From a bacterium (GTDB lineage: Bacteria; JAJVIF01): a DNA stretch of 64,000 bases. Below, piece after piece: positions 25,139 through 35,300 of the stretch. The notes below the pieces were generated by a model. That model was not told where the DNA came from and ran no database searches. It saw only the letters and a list, made by a program, of their open reading frames with translations. Both the position numbers and the translations under genes were made by a program. The stretch is taken from contig JAJVIF010000003.1 of the NCBI GenBank assembly GCA_022072165.1, positions 124,001 to 188,000 of the forward strand. The letters run 5' to 3'. Position 1 is the first letter of the stretch. Every line of letters starts with the position of its first letter.

Positions 25139-28100
25139 TTACGGCTGGAGCGTGAAGCGGAAGAGCTTCGGCGTGCCAGGCGTACCGCAGACATCCGTCG
25201 CCCGTACGATGAAGGCGAACAGGTCACCCCGCTGATCCGGATTGGTCGGTGTCCCCACCAGCCAGCCATCCTCTTTCAGCGTGAGACCTTCGGGGAGTGA
25301 GCCTTCGATCAGCTGCCAGGTGTAGGGCGGCCGGCCATTGATGGCCTCGAACTGATAGGCGTACTCCTGGCCGAAGACCGGGTCCTGAATGGTCTTGTTC
25401 GCGACTTCAGGCGCTTCACAGTCCGGCCCATTCAGGACGAACTGGAATTCCCGGACGATCTCTTGGGGCACCAGACAGCTGTCCAGAATCTGGATGGCGA
25501 AGGTGAAGCTGTCGCCAATCTGATCCGGGTTGGTCGGTGTTCCCTGCAGGACCCACTGGCCAGTGCTGGCGGCATAGTCCAGGCTCAGACCCGCCGGCAG
25601 CGTTCCGCCGAAGAGCTTCACGCTGTACGGCTGCACACCACCGGTGATGTCGAGGACCTCGCCGTACGGGTCGTAGTAGTACGGATCCGAGAACCGGAAG
25701 GTGCCGAAGGACAGTTCCGGACAGCTCACCGGACCATCGACATCCAGCGGTAACCGCTGCGTGTCGCTCCGCGGACCAGTCGGACAGCTATCCGTCACCT
25801 TCACTTCGGGGAACCACTCGGTGTTCGCGAGCCCCGGATCGGTGATGGTGCCACTGACCAGGCCACTCGGCGAGAGGCTCAGGCCAGGCGGCAATTCGCC
25901 AGCGTTGAGCGTGAAGGTCCGGTCACCGAAGCCGCCGGTCACGATCACGTTGACGCTGTAGGGCACGCCGACCGTCGCGTTCGGGAAGCGGTCGTTCGGC
26001 ATGGTGATGTTCGGTGCCGGGCCACAATTCGACCCGTTGAGGGTGATGAAGAGCCAGCCTTCCGAAGACCCCGGATTGAAGGGGCAGGAGTCCTGCACTT
26101 CCACCAAGAATTCCATGCCCCCGATCTGATTCGGGTTCGTCGGGGTCCCGGAGATCAACCCACTGGCATCGAGAGTCAGGCCATCCGGGAAGACCCCAAT
26201 ATCCTGGAGCGCCCAGTTATACGGCGGCTGGCCTCCTGATGCGGTGAGCTGATAGCTGTACGGGACTCCGATGGTGGCGTCAGGAAGCTCACTGTCCTGG
26301 ATCGTGATCTCGCCGCATGGGAGAGCTGGGTCCAGCCGAACCGTGAACTGCCGGGTCGTCGACTGGCTGCCAAGGCTGCACTCGTCCTCCACCTGCAGGG
26401 TAAAGGTGAAGCTTCCCATCACCTGCTGCGGATCGATCGGCGTCCCGACCAGCGCGCCATCCGGGTCAACACTGATGCCGGTTGGCAGGTTGCCAGCGAT
26501 CTGGCTCCAGGTGAGGTTCCCCTCGCCAGTGCCGAAGAGCGGCTGGTTGTACGGCTGTCCCAGTTGCGGGTTCGGGAAGCCAGTGTTGTTGATACCGATC
26601 GTGGCGCAGCTTGGTCCATCCACGTAGATGTAGAGCCAGGCGGTCGAGATCCCCGGATCGAAGGGGCAGCTGTCCTGCACTTCAACTTCGAACTCGAAGG
26701 ACTGACCAATCTGGAGCGGATCAGTCGGAGTGCCGGCGATGCGCCCGGCAGCATTCATGGTCATGCCCTCGGGCAACGCGCCGCTGCCGGTGAGCGCCCA
26801 GGAATACGGTGGCTGCCCGCCTGAAGCGGTCAACTGGTATGGACCATAGTCCTCACCAAAGAACGCGTCGGGCAGTTCGCTCTCCTCGATGGTCACTTCG
26901 CCGCAGGAGAGCGGCGGATTGAGGAAGACAAAGTAGTCGCGAGTGGTGGTCTGAGAACCGAGCTGGCACTCGTCGGAGACACGCAGGGTGAAGTCGAACC
27001 GCGAACCGACCTGCTGCGGATCGATCGGTGTACCAGTCAGCGCTCCGAGGGGGCTGACACTAATGCCCGTGGGCAGATTCCCGCCAGCCAGTTCCCAGGT
27101 GAGCGCTCCTTCGCCGCTGCCGAAGAGGGTCTGGTTGTACTGCTGACCCAGCTGCGGATTGGAGAAGCCCGTGTTACTGATGCCGATGGGCTCGCAGGTC
27201 GGCCCCTCGACAAAGATGGCGAACTGCCGGACATCCGAGGAGGACCCGAATGGGCAGTCATCGGTGACCTCCATGGAGAAGAAATAGGTGCTGCCGATGG
27301 CGCCGGGATCGGTCATGGTCCCAAAGATGTTGCCGGCGTCGTCGTAGTCGAGCCCTGGCGGTAGCTCACCATCAGTCAGCTGCCAGGTGTACGGCTGCAC
27401 GCCCCCTGTGGCTTCCAGTGCGGCCTCATACGGCTGCTCCCAGTACGCGTCTGGCAACTCTTCAGTAGTGATGCTGACCTCGCTGCAGGACGGCGCTGGC
27501 TCAAGAATGAACGAGTACTGACGGGTCGTGGACTGCGATCCCAGCAGGCATTCATCCGTGACACCCAGCGTGAAGCCGAAGAAATTGCCGACCTCTTCCG
27601 GGTCATCAGGAGTACCAGTCAGGAACCCATCCGGATCCACACTCAGACCACTGGGGAGCGGCCCCTGAACCAGTTCCCAGGTCAGCGCGCCTTCGCCAGA
27701 CCCGAAGAGTTCGATGTCATAGAAGACCCCGAGCTGCGGATTCTGGAACGGCGGGTTGTCAATGCTGATCTCCGTACATTCAGGTCCTTCGAGAGTGAAG
27801 CTTACCAGCCCGAAGGCGCTCCCCGGATTGAACGGGCAGCTGTCAGTGACCTGCACTTCCAGCACATACTCGTTGCCGACCTGGCTGCCGTTGGTCGGCA
27901 GACCAGAGATGGTCCCGCTCTCGTCGAAGCTCAGTCCATCCGGGAGTTCCCCTTCGATCAGGGTCCACTGGTAGGGGCCAATACCACCTTCGACTTCGAG
28001 CGTCGCCAGATACGACTGCTGGTACACCGGATTCTCCAGCTCGCTGCTGAGAATCGTCAGCTCACCGCAATCCGGCGCAGGCAGAAGGCGGAACTCGAAG

Positions 28101-31100
28101 GTCGCCGTCGCGGTTGCCGGCCCGAATTCGCAGTCATCCTCCACCAGGGCGGTAAAGGAGAAGAGATTGCCCGCTTCCGAGGGGTCATCCGGGGTCCCAG
28201 TCAGCGTGCCATCCTCGTTCAGGAAGAGACCAGTCGGCAGGCTGCCACCCACCTGACTCCAACGGTATGGCGTGCTGCCACCTTCGGCTTCCAGCAGTGC
28301 ACTGTATTCCTGGCCGACCACCGGATTCTCCAGGAACTCGGTAGTGATGGTGACTTCCGGGCAGGCCGGGTCATTGACGGTGAGATCGATGGTCGCGAAG
28401 TCGAACTGCGTGGGGGTGCAGTCATCGGAGACGGTGAACTCCAACTCATAGGTGACCGGATCGGTATCCGGGGTCCCCTCGATCAGGCCATCCGCCGTCA
28501 TCACCAGTCCGAAGGGCAGCCCCTCGACACTCCAGGAGAGCGGAGCTTTTCCACCGCTGGCAGTCATCTGGAAGGAGTACGGCTGACCATTGGTCGCCGG
28601 CGGCAGGAACGCGGTCGTGATCAGGAGCCGACCGCAATCTTCCGGCTGCAGGACGATGTTGTAGTTGCGGCTGAAGGTCTGCGCCCCCAGCGGGCAGGAA
28701 TCCGCGATTTCCACGCCGAAGGAGAACTCACTGTCGATCTCTTCCGGGTCGGTCGCGACACCACTCAGGCGTCCATCCGATGTAAGCTCGATACCGGCCG
28801 GCAGGTTGCTCTCGGGGAGCAGACTCCAGGTGTACGGTCCCACGCCACCGCTGACTTCGAACTCGATCTCATACGGCGCACCAAAGACCGGATCAGGCAG
28901 GATGTCGGGGTCGAAGCTGACACCATCGCAGGTGGGGCCACTCAGCCGAATCGCCAGATTCTTGTTCGCGATCTGCGGATCAAGGACACAACTGTCGATG
29001 ACTTCGACTTCAAAGGCGAAGAGTCGGCCAATTTCGGAAGCGTCCGTTGGCGTTCCACTTATGGTGCCGGCAGTATTGAGCGTGAGCCCAGTCGGCAGTC
29101 CGCCGTCCACCAGACTCCAGTTGAGAGGCGGCTCACCGGTGGCCGAGAGGCCGAAGTTGTACGGGATACTCCAGCCGGCATCCGGCAGAGGACCCGTCGT
29201 GATTTCCAGATCGTCACAGGTCACTTCTGGCTGCAGCACGAACGTGAATTCCTCGGTCGTGAACTGCGGCACCAGAGCGCAGCTGTCGAGCACACCAATC
29301 GTGAAGGTGAACTCGAGGTCGGCTTCCGACGGATCATTGGCGATGCCCTGCAGCAGGCCGGCCGGGCTGATGCTCAGACCCCGGGGCAAGGACCCGCCTT
29401 CCAGCGACCAGGTGAACGGCGGCTCGCCATCAGCGCTCAGCGCCTGCGAGTACGGCGCGTTCACGACCGGGTCCGGGAATCCGGTGTTCAGAATGGCGAT
29501 CGGATCGCACTCGATGGGGGAAGTCACCGTGATGTTGTAGGTCTGGGTATCGGTCTGCGGACCACCCAGGCAGCTGTCGGTCGCCTGGACCGTAAAGCCG
29601 AAGTTCTGACCTACATCTTTCGGATCGTTGGCGGTCCCGGAAAGGAGCCCGCCGTTGCTCAGAGACAACCCATTCGGCAAGGAGCCGCTGATGATGGCGA
29701 AGCTGATCGGTGCGACACCCTGCGCCTCGATCAGCGCGGAGTAAGGCACATTCAGTTCGGGGTTGTCCAGATCCAGTGTGGTGATGTCGAGGGTGGTGCA
29801 GCCCGCAGGCCGCACCGTCAGCGTCAGCTCCGCAGTAGCGGTCCCTGGGAGGCCCGGGCAGCTGTCGGTGAGCTGCACGATAGCCGTGAAGGGGACATTG
29901 ATCTCCTTCACGTCATCGGGGGTTCCGCTGACCAGCCCACCATTGTCGAGGGAGAGGCCGCTGGGAAGGCTGCCAAACACGATGGAGAAGCTGTAGGGCT
30001 GGATGCCGCCGCTGCCGGTCAGCTGCAGCGAATACGGCTGCTGGAAGACCGGATCATCCGCGTCGATGGGATCGATGGATGGCGTCGGACAGGCCGGATC
30101 GGAGAGGTCCAGCGTCAGTGCCCGGGTGACAGATTGCGCGCCGCTGGGGCAGTTATCCAGCACCTCGAACTCGAGGTTGTAGGTGCGAGCCTGGTCATCC
30201 GGTGTACCGGACAGTAGCCCGGAGGCATCCAGGATCAACCCGCTCGGCAGCCCTTCAGAGTTGCCCGACAGACCCCAGGTCCGACTGCCAAAGCCACCAG
30301 TGGCATCGAGCTGCGTGCTGTAGGGCTGCAGATTGGTGGCAGGCGGCAACGAGGTCGTGGTGATGTCGAGGCCGGGGCAGGAGGGCGTGACATCCAGCGT
30401 CAGGGTCCGGACATCGGTGCGGGCAGGAGTACAGCCGTCGGAGACATCGAAGGTGATGTCGTAGCTGCTCGGACCACTCGCCGGGAGCGTCCCCTGCAGG
30501 GTCCGGCCATTCCCCGCCATGCTGAAGCCAGCCGGGGCACCGGAGACGATGCGGATCGGACCCACCGGGGCGGTCCCGCCCGCGACTGACAGGGTCGCGG
30601 TGTAGGGCGAACCCGCGGTGCCCGGAGGCAGTGTCTGGTTACCGGTCGGCGACTGGATCACCGGCAGCGGCTCGGTGCACTGGGTCCCGGAGACTGGCAG
30701 GGTGAAGCCCTGGGTGGTGCTCAGCGCACCGGAGGGGCAGGTGTCGGTGGCTCGCAGGGTGAAGACAAAGTTCTTCCCGGCATCGGAGGCCACATTGGGG
30801 GTCCCGCGCAGCCGGACCGTGATCCGGCGATTGTCAGGATCCAGCACCGGCGTCAGGATGATCCCCTCCGGCAGGCTGCCGGACTCGAAGGTCACCTGAC
30901 CCGGACCGTTGGGCGTACTGACGGTGAAGCTGGTGTCATAGAGCGTCCCGATCGCGGCGGTCGGGAGCTGGCCCTGGCTGTTGAAGGACGGACCCGCGCC
31001 GCAGGGGACCACGAGCACCAGATTGGTCGAGGCGGTCTGGATGTTCTCGCAGCTGTCACTGACGATCGCCGTGATGTTGTAACTGCCGGGGGTCGTCGGC

Positions 31101-32164
31101 AGGCCAGTGATCAGACCGTTGGAGTCGACACTGAAGTCGGCAGTCGCCGGGTCGATGGTGACTTCCCAACCCAGGGCACCCTCGCCGCCGGTAGCGCCGA
31201 GCTGGAACTCATAGGGGGTGTCGATGGCGGCGTTGGGGAGCGATGCGGTGGTGATAGTCGGCGGGGCAGCGCAGACGATCGGCTCGCCACCTTCGATCGG
31301 CACGGTGATGCGGGCCTGGTCGAAGCGTCCGCCGGCGTCGACCGCCTGCGTGCCCTGGCGTCCCTGCGGTGTGTTCGCACCGCAGCTGTCGGTGACGCGG
31401 GCAAAGAAAGAAAGCTGTGACGGCGCACCGATGTCGGGTACGCCGCTGATTTCACCAGTTTGCTCATTCAGGAAGAGCCCGAATCCCAGGGCGGGTGACC
31501 CGGAAGGAGTACCACTGACCGGATCCAGAATCTGATAGCGCAGCGGCGGCTCGCCACCCGCTGCCTGGACCTGGAAGCTGTACGGCTGGCCAATGACCGC
31601 CGCGGGAGTCGTCAGATTTTCGAGAGATGGAACCGGCGTGCTGCACCCCAGCACCCCTGGGCCAAAACCCACACGAATGATCGGCTGGAAGTCGCAGACT
31701 GCCTGCCGCGGATCATTGGCATTAGACGCCAGGATGCCGGCACGGACGGTGATTTCCTCATCAAAATTCCAGTCTGGCCCCAAATCTGCCAGCGCATCCC
31801 AGAGGAACGTGATCTCTTTGCCCTCGACCGGAATCTCAACCACCGTATTGCGGCTGTTGAGGTCCAGGGAACCGGGGGCGGCGGTCATCAGCCGCTGCGG
31901 ATCAGTCGGCACCGCGGTGCGTCGCCACCCGACCCGGAGATAGACCGGGATCGGATCAACCGCGTTGGTGCGGGGCACCGACAGCGTGATCGGAATAATC
32001 GCGGAGTTCTGGTCCGCAGCGAGGGCACGGATCTCAATCCCGAGCGTGCCGATCAGCTGCTGCCCAGTGGGTGAAGTGGGGCCGCCACCGCCACCGCAGG
32101 CGCTGAGCAGGATTAATGACCACATCAGGGCCAGCAAACGGACCCCGGCGAAGGTGCGAGCCAT
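25139..32164 (-). CDS. Giant lipoprotein with 22 Ig-like repeats
   Basis: 2341 residues. The ATG at 32164 follows GAGGAG and begins a lipoprotein signal ending ILLSACGGGGG. The first ~170 residues match the N-terminal domain of the 1281-residue neighbour (FLWDALADLGPDW, AGILASNANDPRQAVCDFQPIIRV). I count 22 He_PIG-like repeats, again with one Cys at the repeat start and one in (T/Q/E)-D-(S/E/D)-C. Repeats 13-19 alternate between two subtypes, giving a dimeric higher-order repeat. There is no catalytic or anchoring domain besides the lipid anchor. It is probably a long surface filament or adhesin; its partner is unknown. Terminator and SD suggest it is transcribed alone. Confidence 0.87.
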   Translation of the reverse strand: MARTFAGVRLLALMWSLILLSACGGGGGPTSPTGQQLIGTLGIEIRALAADQNSAIIPITLSVPRTNAVDPIPVYLRVGWRRTAVPTDPQRLMTAAPGSLDLNSRNTVVEIPVEGKEITFLWDALADLGPDWNFDEEITVRAGILASNANDPRQAVCDFQPIIRVGFGPGVLGCSTPVPSLENLTTPAAVIGQPYSFQVQAAGGEPPLRYQILDPVSGTPSGSPALGFGLFLNEQTGEISGVPDIGAPSQLSFFARVTDSCGANTPQGRQGTQAVDAGGRFDQARITVPIEGGEPIVCAAPPTITTASLPNAAIDTPYEFQLGATGGEGALGWEVTIDPATADFSVDSNGLITGLPTTPGSYNITAIVSDSCENIQTASTNLVLVVPCGAGPSFNSQGQLPTAAIGTLYDTSFTVSTPNGPGQVTFESGSLPEGIILTPVLDPDNRRITVRLRGTPNVASDAGKNFVFTLRATDTCPSGALSTTQGFTLPVSGTQCTEPLPVIQSPTGNQTLPPGTAGSPYTATLSVAGGTAPVGPIRIVSGAPAGFSMAGNGRTLQGTLPASGPSSYDITFDVSDGCTPARTDVRTLTLDVTPSCPGLDITTTSLPPATNLQPYSTQLDATGGFGSRTWGLSGNSEGLPSGLILDASGLLSGTPDDQARTYNLEFEVLDNCPSGAQSVTRALTLDLSDPACPTPSIDPIDADDPVFQQPYSLQLTGSGGIQPYSFSIVFGSLPSGLSLDNGGLVSGTPDDVKEINVPFTAIVQLTDSCPGLPGTATAELTLTVRPAGCTTLDITTLDLDNPELNVPYSALIEAQGVAPISFAIISGSLPNGLSLSNGGLLSGTANDPKDVGQNFGFTVQATDSCLGGPQTDTQTYNITVTSPIECDPIAILNTGFPDPVVNAPYSQALSADGEPPFTWSLEGGSLPRGLSISPAGLLQGIANDPSEADLEFTFTIGVLDSCALVPQFTTEEFTFVLQPEVTCDDLEITTGPLPDAGWSIPYNFGLSATGEPPLNWSLVDGGLPTGLTLNTAGTISGTPTDASEIGRLFAFEVEVIDSCVLDPQIANKNLAIRLSGPTCDGVSFDPDILPDPVFGAPYEIEFEVSGGVGPYTWSLLPESNLPAGIELTSDGRLSGVATDPEEIDSEFSFGVEIADSCPLGAQTFSRNYNIVLQPEDCGRLLITTAFLPPATNGQPYSFQMTASGGKAPLSWSVEGLPFGLVMTADGLIEGTPDTDPVTYELEFTVSDDCTPTQFDFATIDLTVNDPACPEVTITTEFLENPVVGQEYSALLEAEGGSTPYRWSQVGGSLPTGLFLNEDGTLTGTPDDPSEAGNLFSFTALVEDDCEFGPATATATFEFRLLPAPDCGELTILSSELENPVYQQSYLATLEVEGGIGPYQWTLIEGELPDGLSFDESGTISGLPTNGSQVGNEYVLEVQVTDSCPFNPGSAFGLVSFTLEGPECTEISIDNPPFQNPQLGVFYDIELFGSGEGALTWELVQGPLPSGLSVDPDGFLTGTPDDPEEVGNFFGFTLGVTDECLLGSQSTTRQYSFILEPAPSCSEVSITTEELPDAYWEQPYEAALEATGGVQPYTWQLTDGELPPGLDYDDAGNIFGTMTDPGAIGSTYFFSMEVTDDCPFGSSSDVRQFAIFVEGPTCEPIGISNTGFSNPQLGQQYNQTLFGSGEGALTWELAGGNLPTGISVSPLGALTGTPIDPQQVGSRFDFTLRVSDECQLGSQTTTRDYFVFLNPPLSCGEVTIEESELPDAFFGEDYGPYQLTASGGQPPYSWALTGSGALPEGMTMNAAGRIAGTPTDPLQIGQSFEFEVEVQDSCPFDPGISTAWLYIYVDGPSCATIGINNTGFPNPQLGQPYNQPLFGTGEGNLTWSQIAGNLPTGISVDPDGALVGTPIDPQQVMGSFTFTLQVEDECSLGSQSTTRQFTVRLDPALPCGEITIQDSELPDATIGVPYSYQLTASGGQPPYNWALQDIGVFPDGLTLDASGLISGTPTNPNQIGGMEFLVEVQDSCPFNPGSSEGWLFITLNGSNCGPAPNITMPNDRFPNATVGVPYSVNVIVTGGFGDRTFTLNAGELPPGLSLSPSGLVSGTITDPGLANTEWFPEVKVTDSCPTGPRSDTQRLPLDVDGPVSCPELSFGTFRFSDPYYYDPYGEVLDITGGVQPYSVKLFGGTLPAGLSLDYAASTGQWVLQGTPTNPDQIGDSFTFAIQILDSCLVPQEIVREFQFVLNGPDCEAPEVANKTIQDPVFGQEYAYQFEAINGRPPYTWQLIEGSLPEGLTLKEDGWLVGTPTNPDQRGDLFAFIVRATDVCGTPGTPKLFRFTLQP
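26030..27790 (-). repeat. Three tandem ~580-base dimeric repeat units inside the giant gene
   Basis: The segments starting near 27775, 27195 and 26610 each encode a pair of Ig-like repeats: a subtype with NPQLG...LFG(S/T)GEG-x-LTW...GTPIDPQQV...(D)EC-x-LGSQ-x-TTR, followed by one with SELPDA...ASGG-x-PPY-x-W...DSCPF. The spacing of about 580-585 bases and the high protein similarity suggest recent unit-wise duplication. Confidence 0.7.
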
Positions 32165-32370
32165 CGCGTGTGCTCCTCTGTTCCGACAAAGACGTCAATG
32201 ACAACGGGCGAAGGGAGTGAATGCCCCTCGCGCAGCATCTGGTGCGTGTGAGTGGCCTGTAGGGTAGCACCGCTTCTGCGGAAAAATCCTTAATGAGACA
32301 TAGTCGCTGGACAGATTTTCAGCCCGAGTGCACTAAACGTGGATTATGGACAACCCGATGCCCCCGGCAC

Positions 32371-35300
32371 TTACCAGGTCGCCAGAAAGTCCACCAGCTG
32401 CACATCCCCCACCTCCAGCGTCTCACCGACCGCGTCAAGAGCCGGCTTCTGCACATACTGTTTGGGCTGCACGATCTTGCCGACCCGGTCAGTCGCCACG
32501 AAGCCATCCACTTCACGATTAATCGCCGGCAGCTCCGGCAGCCCCCACTTGAAGGGGAGGCGGCTCGCCCGGAGCGCTTTGTGGAGATTGAAGCAGTTGA
32601 AGACCAGGATCTCGGCTTTTCGCAGACGCGGACCATCCTGGAAGAACTGGTAGGCCGCCTCGATCGTCATGAATTCCTTCGGATACCGCTCCGGGTTGTA
32701 GGTGCGGATGAGCCGGAAGTACGACTTTTCGGCATCCTGGACTGTCGCGCCTTTGGTCAGGCCCAGGGTCCAGTAATGCGAATTCACCTGCTCGATGTCG
32801 TCGATCAGGATTTCCTTCTTCACGGCCGCCTTAAACTCTTCCTCTTCCTGGAAGGTGTTCAGAAGGTTCACGATCCGGCGGGTCTCGTTGAGCTGGATGA
32901 CATCGTTTTCATCCGGCGCGACTTTGACCTTCTTCTCCATGAACTCGAAGAAGGTCTTCCAGTACCGCAGTGCCTGATCCGGATGCGCCTTGATCATCTC
33001 GACCAGGCCGAGATTCTGATATGCCGCGAGATTCGGCGCATGCTTTAGCGCGTCTTTCCAGAAATTGATGGCGTGGTGATACGCCTGCTCTTTGGCGGCG
33101 AGATACCCCTTGTGCAGCGCCAGGTAGCTGCGGGCGATGGCGAGATCCTGGCCCTCGGGGTCCATTTGCTCCAGCTTCTGTAACACGCCGGTCGCTTCTT
33201 CCACCATGGAGTCGGCGAGGTACCGATAGAGGAGGCTGTAGTAGAGCTCCACCATCTTGACTTTCGGGATCCCTCGCTCTTCACCCATCCGCAGGATGTC
33301 CTGCACGGAGAGATCGAGCAGCCGCTGCCAGTGGTAGAGCGCGAGTTTGCGCTGGTCCGCTTTGATGTACAGGAGTCCGAGGATGAAGAGCCCTTCGAAG
33401 GGAAAGGACTTCTCGGCGAGGTCCTTCTGGACCACTTTCTCCAGCAGTGCCGCACCTTCCCTGGCGGTCCCTGCCTGGTAGTGCAGCACCCCCATAAACG
33501 CCGGATGCAGCAGCCCGGCTTCGTAGATTTCCATCATGGCGTTCCCCTGCAGCACCGCCGGGAGCCGTTCCTCATCCTCATTCAGGTAGTAACTGATGGC
33601 GCGTCCCAACAGAGCATAGGGACGGAACTTCCCCTCCAGGGCCCCTTCCAGGATGTCATTGGCCAGGTCGTAATGCTTCTTGTGGAGTTCGAGCTTGCCA
33701 TACAGGAGCGCGACTTCAGGCCGCAGGGCGGGATAGCGATCCAGCACCCGCTCGTAGCAGGCCTTCGCTTTGATGATCTTGCCCGAGGCGTGACAGGCGG
33801 CCCCTTCGAAAAGGGCGGCCGCTCCATGCTCGGGGTCCACATCGGCCGCTTTGCGGAAATGCGCTTCCGCCTGGGTGTACTCCTCCCGGCTGAAGGCTTC
33901 GACTCCGAGGCGGAAAATCGCCTCGCTCAGACAGGGCGCGATGGGATTCGGGCTCTGCTGACTGGTCAGTTCCAGGGCCTGCTCCCAGGCCCGGGCTGCC
34001 GCCCGGTAGTTGTTCCGCTCGAACTCCGCGCGACCAGTCCTGAACTGCGCGGCAGCCAGCAGCGACTGTGCCTGCGACCCAAAAATCTTGTCCTCGGTGA
34101 TGGCCGAAATGGAAGCGGTATCGACCAGCGTGCCGTTGGTGGAATGCAGGAGCGCCAGCTTGAGGGTCCCGTACGGTGCATAGGAGCTCTTCGAGGCGGC
34201 CAGCGCTTTGTAGAGCGTCTCCGCCTCCTTCTGCTGACCGGTCGCTTCCGCCAGTTGTCCCTGGCGCGCAATCAGCAACGGATGGTCCGGATGGGCCTTA
34301 GCCAGTTCCGCAAAGACCTGTGCGGCCTCCTTGTGCTTGCCATCGAGCATCGCGACATGCCCCAGACGGTATTGCACGAGGGGCGAAGGATTGGCTTTGG
34401 CCAGATGCTGGAGGATCGGGTACGCCAGGTTCGCCTGCCCCTGCGCGGCCATCGAGACCGCCAGGAGGTAGTCGATCTCGGCATCATTGGTATTGATCTG
34501 ACGGGCTGCTTCCAGCACCACCTGCGCCTGGCGATAGCGCCGACGCTCCAGCAGTGTTTTCGCCATCGTCAGCAGCGTCGCCCGACCCTTAGGGCCTTCC
34601 AGTCGCTGCAGCACCGGCTTCGGATTCCGCTCCAGCGCACCAATAATGATGGGGTAGTACTGCGGGTCCGGGTCCTGCTTATCCAGGATCCGGGGCGTCA
34701 CTGCCTCAACAATCGCTTCGTTCGTGGGATCCTCGCGCAGCACCCGGAGGTAATGCGCCAGGGCCTCCCCATCCATCCGCTTGTCGGCAAGATACGACTG
34801 CGCCAGGGCGACCCCGATGGCGGGGTCGTAGCGATTCTCCAGCGCCTTCTTCAGCAGCGGCGCTTCCTTGAGCCCCTCGCCCGCAGCGACCAGGCTGCTG
34901 GCGAGCAACTGCACCCCGAGGGCCGACAACTGCTCCGGCGTGTTCTGCCAGAGATAGCGATAGAGCTGGATCGCCAGGTCATCGGTCCGCTGCCGGGGAA
35001 TGAAATGCTCGGCGAGGACTTCGGCGGCTTTCAGACGGGTTTCTTTGGGAGTCGCGGGGAGCTTGAATGCCCGCTCCAGCACCATCAGGTCCCGATCGTC
35101 CAGGACCTTCTTGGCGAGTGCAATCTCGCAAAGCACGAGCAGGACCTGGTGATCCTGGGGCTTCTCCGCCAGTGCCCGGAAGTAGATTTCCCGCGCCTTG
35201 GCATCTTTGCGGCCCGCACTCAGATACCCCCGGGCCAGGCTGTGGATGATCGCCGCCGCGGAAGCCCCATCGACTCCCTGCAGCGCGAGTTCATACACGC

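Noticed and set aside
25139-32164. Regular ~290-base periodicity that might suggest a CRISPR array
   Set aside because: The repeat unit is a protein domain of ~90 codons with diverging nucleotide sequence, not short identical repeats with unique spacers.
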